Source: Bdellovibrionales bacterium
Lineage (GTDB): Bacteria > Bdellovibrionota > UBA1018 > CAIMNF01
NCBI GenBank assembly: GCA_018266375.1
Contig: JAFEAO010000003.1
Span: 1 to 50,929 of the forward strand
Direction of reading: 5' to 3'
DNA: 50,929 nucleotides
How positions within the stretch are numbered: position 1 is the first letter of the stretch; every line of letters begins with the position of its first letter. The notes beneath the pieces are model-generated. The model saw nothing but the letters and a program-made list of their open reading frames with translations, was not told the DNA's origin and did no database searches. The translations under genes were made by a program, and so were the position numbers. Of the stretch, positions 8,232 through 17,064 are shown piece by piece.

Positions 8232-10031
8232 CTAGTTCTTCGTAGCTGTTGCTGCTTCTAGCCATTGCTTGATTTTAAGATCGAGCACACCGAGGGGGAG
8301 TGCGCCGTCTTTTAGAATCTGATCGTGGAAATCGCGATCATCGTATTTTGAACCGAGCTTTTGTCTGGCCAGCGCTTTGAGCTCAAGGATTTTTTGCTCG
8401 CCTATCTTATAAGAGAGCGCCTGTCCCGGAATCACGAGATAACGCTCGATTTCGCTGACGATGCCGGCCTCGTCGGCTGGTTCGTTATCGAGCGAGTACT
8501 GAATCGCACGTTCGCGAGTCCAACCCTTCCAATGCATGCCGACGTCGACCACGAGGCGGATCGCGCGATGCATGTCGTTTTCCAGGCGGCCGATCCATTG
8601 ATAAGGATCGGTGTAGACGCCCAAATCCTTGCCCATGCTCTCGGAGTAGAGGCCCCAGCCTTCGACGTACGCGTTGTTTCCTTCAAAACGACGGTATTTA
8701 GGCAAGTCGGTGAGTTCTTGTTGAATCGAGATTTGAAAATGGTGGCCCGGCATCGCTTCGTGCAAGAAGAGGCTCTCCATGTCTTTTTTGCCGTACTTTT
8801 CGGGATGAGGGATCGGTACCCAGAAAATTCCCGGACGGCTGCCGTCAGGACTCGCGTTTTGATAAGCCTCGCTTGCGCTCTCGGCTTTGAATTTCTCGAC
8901 CTCGCGAACCTCGAACTTCGCTTTTGGAAGTAGGCGATAGTGCATCGGTACGTTTTTCCAAACGGTATCGTAGATCTTACGGTAAGCAGCAAGCACTTCC
9001 TCGGATGTTTTGAACGGAAACAGTTTTGGATCGTTGCGAATCGATTTAAAAAAGTCTTTAAGCGTACCCTTGAAACCGAGCTGCGTTTTGACCTCTTCGA
9101 GTTGCTTGGTGATCCGGGCCACTTCGTTCAGACCCAATTGCATGATATCGTTAGGATCCATATTGAGAGTCGTGTGGAGTCGCACCAGGGCCCGGTAGAA
9201 CTTACGGCCGCCCGAGATAGCGAGGACTCCGTGGGTGAGGCGAGCGGCGGGTTTGTACTCCTTGCGAGTAAACTCTTCGAGTTTACGGTAGGCGGGGTAA
9301 ATTTTATCTTTGATCATCGCTTCGTAACGATCTCTGATCGAAGCCGCCGCCGGGCCCTTTACTTTCTGGTTGAGGGTGAGAAGCGGTTTGTAGAAAACGC
9401 TTTGCTTGAAGTCGGAGGGAAGCAAATCCTGAACCTGTTTGTTTGCTTTCTCGACGAGAATGCGAGGCGTAGTGATTTGCTTTTTCATTCCGAGCTTCAT
9501 GTTGTTGATCATGGTGTCGATGTACGCCGGAACGACCGCAAGACGGGAGAGGAAGTTATTGTAGTCGGTTTCGTTATCGAAAGTGACGTAGCTTGCGCCC
9601 GAGGCGAGCTCGGCAAAGTTCGAAAAGAAGCTGTCGAACTGGTTGAACGGCATGAGGTACGACAGGTCGTCTTTTTCAAGTTCCTGAACAGCTTCGAGAT
9701 CCGAGATGAAGGTATTGCAAGTGAGCGTGTCTTGCTCGTTCAAGGTGTCGCAACCGAGAGCACGAATCTTTTTTAACGAATCGTCGGTGAGTGCCGCGCT
9801 CTTTACGCGTTCGGTCTCGCTGATCGGGATTGTAAGCATGTTGTCGTAACGGTGGTCGCCGATCGATGTTGCAAACAACGGATCGAGTTTGAGACTGGCT
9901 TCGAAATGGTCATTCACGATTTCGTTCAAGCGGCGGTCTTTGGTGGTAAGTTTGGGTACCGAACTACAGCCTGCAACCGCGAATACGGTGAATGCCGCCG
10001 ATGTGATCAGTACGAGAGAGAGTTTTTGCAT
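8232..10031 (-). CDS. DUF885-family lipoprotein (putative zinc-dependent peptidase)
   Basis: A 599-residue protein whose signal peptide ends in VFAVAGCSS, a good lipobox, so it is a membrane-anchored periplasmic lipoprotein. The family signature HEAMPGHH (LFLHEAMPGHHFQIS) resembles the HExxH zinc site of metallopeptidases, with a downstream EGWGLYSE that supplies a likely third ligand. Members of DUF885 are presumed peptidases. The open frame runs further upstream to 10118, but that extension has no signal peptide and overlaps nicO, so ATG 10031 is chosen. TACACT at 10039-10044 lies seven nt before this ATG, which may give it its own leaderless transcript inside the end of nicO. Confidence 0.85.
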   Translation of the reverse strand: MQKLSLVLITSAAFTVFAVAGCSSVPKLTTKDRRLNEIVNDHFEASLKLDPLFATSIGDHRYDNMLTIPISETERVKSAALTDDSLKKIRALGCDTLNEQDTLTCNTFISDLEAVQELEKDDLSYLMPFNQFDSFFSNFAELASGASYVTFDNETDYNNFLSRLAVVPAYIDTMINNMKLGMKKQITTPRILVEKANKQVQDLLPSDFKQSVFYKPLLTLNQKVKGPAAASIRDRYEAMIKDKIYPAYRKLEEFTRKEYKPAARLTHGVLAISGGRKFYRALVRLHTTLNMDPNDIMQLGLNEVARITKQLEEVKTQLGFKGTLKDFFKSIRNDPKLFPFKTSEEVLAAYRKIYDTVWKNVPMHYRLLPKAKFEVREVEKFKAESASEAYQNASPDGSRPGIFWVPIPHPEKYGKKDMESLFLHEAMPGHHFQISIQQELTDLPKYRRFEGNNAYVEGWGLYSESMGKDLGVYTDPYQWIGRLENDMHRAIRLVVDVGMHWKGWTRERAIQYSLDNEPADEAGIVSEIERYLVIPGQALSYKIGEQKILELKALARQKLGSKYDDRDFHDQILKDGALPLGVLDLKIKQWLEAATATKN

Positions 10032-10036
10032 ACGGA

Positions 10037-10786
10037 CTAGTGTAACGTCACTAGCGCGAGCACTCCAGACAAAAGCACGAGAAGCGCGCTGATCATCGGA
10101 GAATTTGCCGAGATCCAATTGAGTCTGGAAGTCTTTTTTAATTGCGTGAGACCCGTGACAACGAGCAACCCCACGCCGACGAGTGTGACCGCAAGACCGA
10201 GGCTAAAACCCAAGAGAGAGAACAGACCCATTCCCACCTGTCCAACCGACAGCGCCAAAAGCATCACCGTAATCGACGAAGGACAAGGGATCAGACCGCC
10301 TGCCGCGCCGAATGAAATAATTTGAAAGAAAGTCGGGCGTTCACCCCGTTCAACATAGTCAGGAATTTCATGGTGGTGATCCGCGCATTCGTCTTCATGC
10401 TCGTGCTCTTCTTCGAGCCCGGCGCTGGACAGTCCCGCCTTTTTGGCTTCTTGGGCAAATTTGTATCTTTTAAAAAGAAGCCAGGTGCCGAGCGCGACCA
10501 CGATCCACCCGCTGGCGAGTTGGAGAGTGTGAGTGACCTCCTGGGTAAATGATTCGCGGCCGATCAAAAAAGCGGCGACGGCGATCCCGATCACGACGGC
10601 GCTATGAGTGATGGCGACTGAAATCCCGAGCAAGAAAGCATCTCGCCGTGTACCTTTAATGCCGATCAAGTACGCAGCTGTAAGAGTTTTGGCGTGGCCG
10701 GGCTCGAGCGCGTGAAGTGCGCCCAGTACAAATGCGGTCGGAAAGTAAACCCAGCTGAGTGTCGTCGCGACAGGAACGGCGTCCAT
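10037..10786 (-). CDS. NicO/RcnA-family nickel/cobalt exporter
   Basis: A 249-residue membrane protein with six or so helices. The family motifs are clear: HALEPGHAK (His25, Glu28, His31) in helix 1-2, and GGLIPCPSS in the second half. Between them lies a His/Asp/Glu-rich cytosolic loop (EEEHEHEDECADHHH) that should bind metal ions. These proteins export Ni2+ or Co2+ across the inner membrane. TACAAT ends six nt before the ATG with no ribosome site, suggesting a leaderless start. The DUF885 gene begins 5 nt after its stop. No metal-responsive regulator is adjacent. Confidence 0.85.
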   Translation of the reverse strand: MDAVPVATTLSWVYFPTAFVLGALHALEPGHAKTLTAAYLIGIKGTRRDAFLLGISVAITHSAVVIGIAVAAFLIGRESFTQEVTHTLQLASGWIVVALGTWLLFKRYKFAQEAKKAGLSSAGLEEEHEHEDECADHHHEIPDYVERGERPTFFQIISFGAAGGLIPCPSSITVMLLALSVGQVGMGLFSLLGFSLGLAVTLVGVGLLVVTGLTQLKKTSRLNWISANSPMISALLVLLSGVLALVTLH

Positions 10787-10821
10787 CCCAGAATTGTAGC
10801 ATAAGGCTGGGGTCGGAAACC

Positions 10822-11562
10822 CTACAATTTAGCTTTGAGGCCTTGGCCTTCGCGAACGTGGATTTTACCCGGTACGCCATCCTGGAGAATGATAACTTGA
10901 TCCGCGTTCAAAGTCGGTAAAGTCCGGCTTGGGTCTGCAGTAGGACTGAAAAACAGGTATTCGGCGATAAGACCGTCCGAGACGGCGAATGCGATGTTTT
11001 GCAGTATTTTTTTGGAGACGCCGTGGTTTTTGTCGATGGCTTTAAGGACTTCATCGAGACGATCCGCTTTGTAGAGCGCAAAGTGGATCTTGGCTTTTGA
11101 AAAATCGGAGTACGGCAAATTCGTGATATAAGCGTGGTCGGTCTCGGCTTTGCCTTTGTATTCTTCGATGACAATGCTCCGGCTTTTTGTTTTGTCGAAC
11201 ACGTCCCAATGTGCGGCCGCGGATTGTCTGCCGAGCTCGGTGAGCTTAAATTTTTCGTACTGGTCTTTGCTCGAGTAGGTAACGAGCGCCCACTCGGCAG
11301 GATCGGTTGGATTAGTCCGGACCGGAAGAACCGGGTTGTAAGCGACGAGGCCGTACTCGACCGAGGGCGGATAGAGAGGGAAGAACTCATCGTTGAGTTT
11401 AGTTTCGAAGTCGGCGGTCTTGAGATCGGGGCGTTGATAGCCGTGCCAAAAGCGGTGGTAGAGAGCCGACTCGCGTGAGGACTTGAGGAATGAGGAACAA
11501 GAGGTTCCACATCCCATCAGGACGGCCAATGTTATTAGTTTTAAAGCAGGGGCTCTTTGCAT
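10822..11562 (-). CDS. Predicted lipoprotein of unknown function
   Basis: A 246-residue protein. Starting at ATG 11562 it has a signal peptide ending in AVLMGCGTSCSS, with Cys18 (LMGC) the likely lipidated residue and a second Cys at 22. The longer frame to 11700 would bury the signal peptide, so it is rejected. The body contains charged helices and strands (YGLVAYNPVLPVR, EWALVTYSSKDQY) and no motif I recognise. Its position between the PLP enzyme and nicO, all on the minus strand with gaps of 35-82 bp, does not show a function. Confidence 0.65.
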   Translation of the reverse strand: MQRAPALKLITLAVLMGCGTSCSSFLKSSRESALYHRFWHGYQRPDLKTADFETKLNDEFFPLYPPSVEYGLVAYNPVLPVRTNPTDPAEWALVTYSSKDQYEKFKLTELGRQSAAAHWDVFDKTKSRSIVIEEYKGKAETDHAYITNLPYSDFSKAKIHFALYKADRLDEVLKAIDKNHGVSKKILQNIAFAVSDGLIAEYLFFSPTADPSRTLPTLNADQVIILQDGVPGKIHVREGQGLKAKL

Positions 11563-11644
11563 CCGAATATTGTTATCGAAGAGCCCCCAGTTTATCAATG
11601 GCGGGATCAAGAATCTAACGGAACGATTCCGAGGATTTCCGGAT

Positions 11645-12811
11645 TTAGCCGAAATTCCAATCTGTGCCACGATAAGTCGGGGTCGTGCGCGTGGAAGCAT
11701 CTTTTGAAATGAGAACGAGCTCCGAAAATCTTTCGTTCATCTCGCCTGCTTTCGCGTATCTAAAGAATACGAGATCACCAATGTGAAGTTTCCGTGCTTC
11801 TTCGCCTTCGAGAGGAGTTTGTACCTCCCCGCATCCTTCGCGATCGAATAGCGATAAACCCGGAGGATCAATGGGTTTTGGAACTTTCAACGGCCCGACT
11901 CCGCCGGATGCGATGTAACCACCGCCGAAACAGGTAACTTGGTTGTCTTCGGCTTTGCGTACCACTTGCAAAACAAATCCTGCGGCGGGTTGATGCTTGA
12001 ATGCGTTGTAGTGGTCAAACAACGTCGGAGAATACAATCCGCTTCCCGAAGTTAATTCCGTGACGGATGGATCGTGAAGCGTCGCTTCGAAACTTCCGGT
12101 TCCGCCACCATTGACGTACTCGAGTTTGCCGACGGACGCTTCGATTTGTTTGACCCAGCATGATCGACGCTCATTGATTTGAGAGACCGAGAGTTTTTTA
12201 AAGAGGTTCATTTGGAAGCCGATGTCCGGGACTCCCGCCACTTGAGCTTCGTAGCCCATGGCCGCGATCAGTTTGATCGACGGACAGGTTTTGAGATGGG
12301 CGAGGAATTTTGCAAGGCGCTCATCGCTCCGAATCCAGGAACGATTGACTCCGAAGTATTTTCCGAAAATTTTGGTGGAGACATCGAGATCGATGCAGAC
12401 CGGGATTTTTGCACTCGAGTTCTTTGCGAGCGATTGAATCAAGTCGAGATGCTCGGGTCGGTCGACCATCATCACGATTTTTTTGCCAACGAGCACCTTT
12501 TCGATGACGGCTGTGATTTCTTTCGGATCCGAAATCGGGTAGCCCATCAGGATATCATCGATGCCTTCATCAGCAAGCTTGACTGCCTCATATCCCCGGT
12601 ACGCCATGACACCGCGAAATCCCGGATTCTGAAGAACGCGCTTTGTGAGTTCCACACACCGGATGGACTTGGTCGCAAGCCGGATCGGGCATCCGTTCGC
12701 GCGGGCGACAAGCTCTCTGATATTTTGATCGAAGAGATCCAAGTCCACATAGGCGAGCGGGAACATGCGCCCAGCCAGGATTTTACGGTAGTTTTGGTAT
12801 GAAGGTGCCAT
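11645..12811 (-). CDS. PLP-dependent alanine-racemase-fold enzyme (D-threonine aldolase/D-serine dehydratase-like)
   Basis: A 388-residue protein with the alanine-racemase N-terminal barrel: AYVDLDLFDQN near residue 20, then Lys48 in RLATKSIRC as the probable PLP Schiff-base residue. The phosphate-binding region is near NGGGTGS. The C-terminal half has the D-threonine-aldolase/D-serine-dehydratase features LTSGSGLYSP and VTCFGGGYIASG. It probably acts on a D-hydroxy amino acid in the cytosol; the substrate is unknown. The frame extends to 12886, but ATG 12811 gives a proper start for the barrel and leaves a 55 bp divergent intergenic region before the methyltransferase gene. Confidence 0.75.
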   Translation of the reverse strand: MAPSYQNYRKILAGRMFPLAYVDLDLFDQNIRELVARANGCPIRLATKSIRCVELTKRVLQNPGFRGVMAYRGYEAVKLADEGIDDILMGYPISDPKEITAVIEKVLVGKKIVMMVDRPEHLDLIQSLAKNSSAKIPVCIDLDVSTKIFGKYFGVNRSWIRSDERLAKFLAHLKTCPSIKLIAAMGYEAQVAGVPDIGFQMNLFKKLSVSQINERRSCWVKQIEASVGKLEYVNGGGTGSFEATLHDPSVTELTSGSGLYSPTLFDHYNAFKHQPAAGFVLQVVRKAEDNQVTCFGGGYIASGGVGPLKVPKPIDPPGLSLFDREGCGEVQTPLEGEEARKLHIGDLVFFRYAKAGEMNERFSELVLISKDASTRTTPTYRGTDWNFG

Positions 12812-12866
12812 ACCCGAAAGCTTAAACGAGTTTCTGAATTTGTGGTAATGTATATGCGGTATAACT

Positions 12867-14075
12867 ATGTCAGTGCAGGCCATCAAACACCCTTATAATC
12901 CCTGGTACAAGGAAAGTTTTGAGATGTCGACGTTCGGAAAGCCGCTGTCGCTTCGAGTGCCGCACGACGTGTTCTCCACTCAACGCATCGACGAGGGTAC
13001 CGTTCTTTTATTAGAGAACCTCGCGGTCGGTCAGCCCAAAAGTATCTTAGACATGGGTTGCGGCTATGGAGCGCTTGGGCTTCCGATTGCGGCAAAATAT
13101 CCGGCCGCTGTGTTTGAAATGGTGGACCGTGATTTGCTCGCCGTTTCATTTAGCGGGCTGAACGCCGCGAATAACGCCCTCTCAAACGTGCGCGCCTACG
13201 GCAGTCTAGGTTTTAGGGACGTCATTCGCGATCGGTACGATTGGATTCTCTGCAATGTTCCGGCGCGGATCGGACGACCCTTCATTCAAAATTTAATTCA
13301 CGGCGGGTGCGCGCGCCTCAGTGCCGGCGGCGATTTGCGAGTCGTCGTGATTAACGATCTTTGCCCGATACTTCAAGAGCTGGCGGTGGAACTGAGGTGG
13401 CCGATGACCGAAGTCAAGCGTGCCCCACGTCACACGGTGTATGCGTTCACTGCCAATAACAACGAGACCAATGTGATCGAACCTGATTCGCGTGACTTAT
13501 ATTTTCGTGACGAGGTGGAATTCGGCGGAATGAAGTTTGCGCGTCCGTTTGATCTCGGCGGCGACGATCCAAAGCGCTTGAAACAAGGCTTGCCGGTGCT
13601 CTTCGATGCACTCCCGCGCGACCCGAAGGCAAAATTCAAGAACATTCTTTGTTTCCGCATCGGCTACGGAATTTTGCCGCTGTATTGCCGGCAGAAGTGG
13701 GGAGCGGCCAGAGTCGTGGCCGTCGATCGCGATTTGCTCGCAACGACGTTTACCCGGATCAACTCGCAGGCTTTAAATCTCTCCGGTGATTTGCTTCAAG
13801 TGCGGGAGAATCATCATTTTCCAGCTGCGATCGAAACGGGCGAGACTTTTGATTTGATCGCAGGCGAGTTATCGCCGTCGGCGGGCGAGCGGATCGTCGC
13901 GGCCGAGCTCGAGGCGATCAGTGAAGCCCTGACCCCCGGAGGCCAGGCATATCTTCTTTGCCTCAACAAAGTCGAGAAAGACTGGGTGATGCCGTTTGCA
14001 ACCAAGAAAAAAATTACGGTGACGGCGATTCTTAAACGGGATGGGTATTCGGCGCTAAGAATATTCCGCGCTTAA
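12867..14075 (+). CDS. RsmC/RlmG-like double-domain methyltransferase
   Basis: A 402-residue protein made of two Rossmann methyltransferase domains. The first (about 55-190) has a good SAM motif, ILDMGCGYGALGL, and NVPARIG where RNA methyltransferases normally have NPPF. The second (about 240-400) keeps the fold but its motif I reads ILCFRIGYGIL and lacks the acidic/Gly pattern. In E. coli RsmC and RlmG the N-terminal domain is the degenerate one, so the arrangement here appears reversed. ATG 12867 sits right after TATAAC. An alternative ATG at 12924 has AAGGAAAG upstream. Its 3' end overlaps the convergent HTTM gene by 44 bp. Confidence 0.7.
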   Translation: MSVQAIKHPYNPWYKESFEMSTFGKPLSLRVPHDVFSTQRIDEGTVLLLENLAVGQPKSILDMGCGYGALGLPIAAKYPAAVFEMVDRDLLAVSFSGLNAANNALSNVRAYGSLGFRDVIRDRYDWILCNVPARIGRPFIQNLIHGGCARLSAGGDLRVVVINDLCPILQELAVELRWPMTEVKRAPRHTVYAFTANNNETNVIEPDSRDLYFRDEVEFGGMKFARPFDLGGDDPKRLKQGLPVLFDALPRDPKAKFKNILCFRIGYGILPLYCRQKWGAARVVAVDRDLLATTFTRINSQALNLSGDLLQVRENHHFPAAIETGETFDLIAGELSPSAGERIVAAELEAISEALTPGGQAYLLCLNKVEKDWVMPFATKKKITVTAILKRDGYSALRIFRA

Positions 14076-14979
14076 GACGCGTGATCCATCTCTCCATGTC
14101 TTCGGGATACACAAAGTTAATCAGGCTCGCCATCATCACGTACTGAAACACCGGAAACTGCATCGTGAGGTTAATTCCGAAGTGGAGTAGGAACGCTGCA
14201 ATCAGGACTGGGTAGCGGAACACACGGAACCAAATCAAAGTGCCTGCTCCAAACTCCGCCACCATCACGAGATAGGTCATTAGTTTGATCTGCCACAGAT
14301 AATAGAAGAGAGGTTTGAGTTGAAACCGGCGGAGCTCGATGTAGTTGAGCGCGTAGTAAATCGCCGTTCCGTCCGACCAACCTTCACCCGGCAGTTTTAA
14401 GTAGGCTGTATTTAAGTAGAGGTAAGCGAGCTGCAGTTGCAACATTCGCTGCGCCCATGGCGGGTGCTTTACGAGTTCGGCGCCTTCTTTTCCGCGACGA
14501 CGGCGCAGCCATCGGTCGACGGAGTAAGCGGCACCCGATCGGGCAAACATTAAAAAGAATGCGTTGATCCGCATGATGTCGTCGCCGGAGTTGTCGACAA
14601 AAAAATTACGATTGCTGAGCGAGATGATTCCCAAAAAAACAAGGACGCTGCTCAAACGGCTGAAGAGTCCGATCGTGAGCGTGAAGCACGCGATCAAGAT
14701 GCCGACAAAGTACCAAAACAGCGCCGGATCCGACGTCGGAACCCAACGGAAGTACAAAAATGAATCAGGGAAATACCGATTCATCGTCGCTTCGCTCACG
14801 ATGCCGGTCGCGCCGTAAAAGAGTTCGCGAAACGGGAGTTTGCCCAGCATCGATATAAACACCACAATCCCAAGCGCGATGCGGAACATGCCGATCGTTG
14901 CGGGTGAGGTCGGCTCGAAAAAGAATCGATTCCATCCCCGAGCGAATGCCGTCCCAAAGTTTTTGAAAGAGAAACTCAT
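14032..14979 (-). CDS. HTTM-domain membrane protein (vitamin K gamma-carboxylase-like)
   Basis: A 315-residue polytopic membrane protein whose order of helices and motifs matches HTTM proteins, the membrane half of vitamin-K-dependent gamma-carboxylases. Visible points are FRIALGIVVF in helix 1, FYGATGIVSE, a helix with NRNFFVDNSGDDIMR, and QLQLAYLYLNTAYLKL in the middle. Bacterial members are common and their reaction is mostly unknown. The start overlaps the stop of the upstream partner gene by 4 nt (ATGA), so both proteins are made together. The 3' end overlaps the convergent methyltransferase gene. Confidence 0.75.
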   Translation of the reverse strand: MSFSFKNFGTAFARGWNRFFFEPTSPATIGMFRIALGIVVFISMLGKLPFRELFYGATGIVSEATMNRYFPDSFLYFRWVPTSDPALFWYFVGILIACFTLTIGLFSRLSSVLVFLGIISLSNRNFFVDNSGDDIMRINAFFLMFARSGAAYSVDRWLRRRRGKEGAELVKHPPWAQRMLQLQLAYLYLNTAYLKLPGEGWSDGTAIYYALNYIELRRFQLKPLFYYLWQIKLMTYLVMVAEFGAGTLIWFRVFRYPVLIAAFLLHFGINLTMQFPVFQYVMMASLINFVYPEDMERWITRLKRGIFLAPNTHPV

Positions 14980-15533
14980 GGTTCCGTCCTTCCGTTAAAA
15001 GTCTTGGTGGCGACATCATATTTAAAAACAACGCTGTCGTTCCACTGAAGCTCGCTATCTTCGTGCATGACGTAGCCTTCCTCGTGCGGAGGCTGACGCT
15101 CGGCTTTGGAGCGAATAAACGTCACGGACACGGGTGGATTTTGATCATTTGCGTAAATCCTGAGTAAAAAATCCGTTAAATCCCGCCAAAGGAGATCGCG
15201 CTGCTCGAGATAGCCGGCCGCGAGGTCCCATTTTTGAAAGTTATAAGATAGATGGCGTTCAAAAAAGTCCCAGTTGGGAGGGTAGGGTCGCTGCCAGCTC
15301 TTGGTCGTTCCGTCTTTGAAAGAGATTTCGGCATGATACTTGAGCGCATATTTGCGGGGCGCGGGAACAAAGAGCTCCCAATGTTGCAAGAGCCGCGTCC
15401 ACACCAGGTATGGCATGAAAATCTTTTGCACCGGCGTGAGGTCGGCTTCGTTACGCCGACCGACACCGATCAAGACCGCCGCGATGTTAAAGACGATGAA
15501 AGTCGAAATGAGGTTGCGCTTGAGTCGAGTCAA
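14976..15533 (-). CDS. HTTM-partner protein with one membrane helix
   Basis: A 185-residue protein with an N-terminal membrane helix (about residues 9-25) and a soluble domain that includes HWELFVPAPRKYALKYHAEISF. Small proteins of this kind usually precede HTTM genes, and here the two overlap by 4 nt. The start is a TTG at 15533: the frame closes at a stop at 15564-15566 and contains no ATG or GTG before the helix. TATCCT at 15541-15546 lies seven nt upstream, which fits a leaderless start. It may form a complex with the HTTM protein in the inner membrane; its own activity is unknown. Confidence 0.65.
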   Translation of the reverse strand: MTRLKRNLISTFIVFNIAAVLIGVGRRNEADLTPVQKIFMPYLVWTRLLQHWELFVPAPRKYALKYHAEISFKDGTTKSWQRPYPPNWDFFERHLSYNFQKWDLAAGYLEQRDLLWRDLTDFLLRIYANDQNPPVSVTFIRSKAERQPPHEEGYVMHEDSELQWNDSVVFKYDVATKTFNGRTEP

Positions 15534-15609
15534 TATGCAAAGGATAATCGGAGAACAAGCCGTTTACAAACCCCAATCCACGTGTTTTAAACGAGACATG
15601 AGGGAAATC

Positions 15610-16533
15610 ATGAAATTTTGCACCGTAGTCGCAGCCATTTTCTTAAGTTGTATCGTCGGATCGGGCGCTTTCGGGTCGGATTTGCCGAAAGAAATTCTCG
15701 GCGTCGATAGCGACTCCGGAATTCATGGACCTCCTTACGCCGATCTCGTCAAATACTTTCAAGCTTTGCCGGCCAAGTACCCGGGCTTTGTTCAAGTAAA
15801 CCAGTTTGGAACGACTCCAAAGGGTCGTCCGCAGGTCGTGGTTCGCGTCGCGTTCCCGCAGCAGTATCGCAACAAGTTTGCGACCAATCCGGCAATCGAG
15901 GTCTCGGGCTCGATCCATGGCGATGAGTACCTCAACATCGAAGACCGTCTTCCTGAATGGTTTTTGTCCGAAGGCATTCATACGCCCGAGATTCAGCCGT
16001 TCTTTAAGGCGGGTGGGATGATTTACTTTATCCCGATCATCAATCCGGACGGCTACGATGCTCGCGAGCGTGAAAACTCACATGGCACCGATCTTAACCG
16101 TGACTTCATGGTCAAGGCGGGGCACGTTGCCGGTTTCAAAGAGCCGGAGACACAAGCGATCCGCAACATGTTGACGACGCAAATTCAAACCAACAATCAG
16201 CGCTTGGTGATTACATTTGATTACCACTGCTGCATCGGTGCGGCTTTGTATCCATGGTCGTTTACCAACGCTCCACAGCTTCCGCAGGCAGATCTCGCTC
16301 GCTTCCGTATCGCAGGTCAAATCATCAAAGGCCAGTTTGGCGCGAAATTCCCGGTCGGTCGTACGCCCGATATCTTAGGTTACTCGGCTTACGGCACGAC
16401 CAAGGATTACTTTTACGAAAGCTTCGGGGCGACGAGCTTCACGTACGAGGGTGAGCGAGGCAAAGAAGATAAAAAGTTTGCCCAGCACACTCAGATGTGG
16501 AAACAGCTGATTCAAGCACTAGGGACTCGGTAA
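15610..16533 (+). CDS. Secreted M14-family zinc carboxypeptidase
   Basis: A 307-residue protein with a signal peptide (cleavage near residue 22, GAFGS) and a complete M14 active site. His103 and Glu106 lie in GSIHGDEY, Asn163-Arg164 bind substrate in DLNRDF, His206 is in FDYHCC, and Glu280 is the catalytic base in FTYEGERG. It removes C-terminal residues from peptides, possibly murein peptides, in the periplasm or outside. The open frame begins at 15340, but that part is antisense to the HTTM partner gene. ATG 15610 has AGGGA just upstream and gives the signal peptide. Confidence 0.88.
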   Translation: MKFCTVVAAIFLSCIVGSGAFGSDLPKEILGVDSDSGIHGPPYADLVKYFQALPAKYPGFVQVNQFGTTPKGRPQVVVRVAFPQQYRNKFATNPAIEVSGSIHGDEYLNIEDRLPEWFLSEGIHTPEIQPFFKAGGMIYFIPIINPDGYDARERENSHGTDLNRDFMVKAGHVAGFKEPETQAIRNMLTTQIQTNNQRLVITFDYHCCIGAALYPWSFTNAPQLPQADLARFRIAGQIIKGQFGAKFPVGRTPDILGYSAYGTTKDYFYESFGATSFTYEGERGKEDKKFAQHTQMWKQLIQALGTR

Positions 16534-16556
16534 GCTTGTAAACGTATTACATCCAA

Positions 16557-16946
16557 TTAGTTGGTAGGCTCGCACTCGTCCATGTGGACGAAGGTCACGT
16601 CGTCCCGGCGGGTGACTTCGGTCGGCGTGCCGATGATGTCGATCATTTCGCCGGGCTTGAGTTTTTCGATGCGGTTACGGTAGCGAGTTCCTTTGATACT
16701 GCAGTCGATCATTTTTTTAGAGTCGCCGGCTTCAGCAAAGAGAGTCGTGTAGACAACACCCAAGTTTTGAACTGACTCGACTTTCACGGTCAGCGGTTCG
16801 TTCAGATAGTGAAACCGGCAAGCTTTCTCGAATGAAACATCGCCGCGGTCGCGATCGCAGTTCACGATCGAGGTAAAGGTGTGAGTAGTGGAGGCGCATC
16901 CGGCTAACGTCGCAAGGCTTAGAGCCGCGAGAGTCAATTTGGTCAT
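16557..16946 (-). CDS. Small lipoprotein of unknown function
   Basis: A 129-residue protein with a textbook lipobox, LATLAGCAS (Cys16). The mature part has three further Cys, two of them probably paired, and strands such as PLTVKVESVQN and GEMIDIIGTPTEVT that suggest a small beta domain. The function is not recognised. It is convergent with the M14 peptidase gene 23 bp away, and followed at a distance by the BON protein on the same strand. Confidence 0.7.
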   Translation of the reverse strand: MTKLTLAALSLATLAGCASTTHTFTSIVNCDRDRGDVSFEKACRFHYLNEPLTVKVESVQNLGVVYTTLFAEAGDSKKMIDCSIKGTRYRNRIEKLKPGEMIDIIGTPTEVTRRDDVTFVHMDECEPTN

Positions 16947-17001
16947 AAGCCTATTGTTTCATAAGGCTAATTCGATGAGAATAGAAATTCAGTACGAGCC
17001 C

Positions 17002-17038
17002 AAAAAAGGCCACGAAAGAGGGTTAAGCTTCCGTGGCC
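17002..17038 (-). terminator. Rho-independent terminator of the BON gene
   Basis: Read on the minus strand, GGCCACGGAAG pairs with CTTTCGTGGCC (11 pairs, one G-U). Six T residues follow at 17007-17002. Confidence 0.9.
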
Positions 17039-17064
17039 TCCGGCAATGCTGGATGGGGGCATGG

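Noticed and set aside
8940..9776. 278-aa plus-strand ORF opposite the DUF885 gene
   Set aside because: The sense strand codes for a recognised family with lipobox and HEAMPGHH motif; the antisense frame has no motif.
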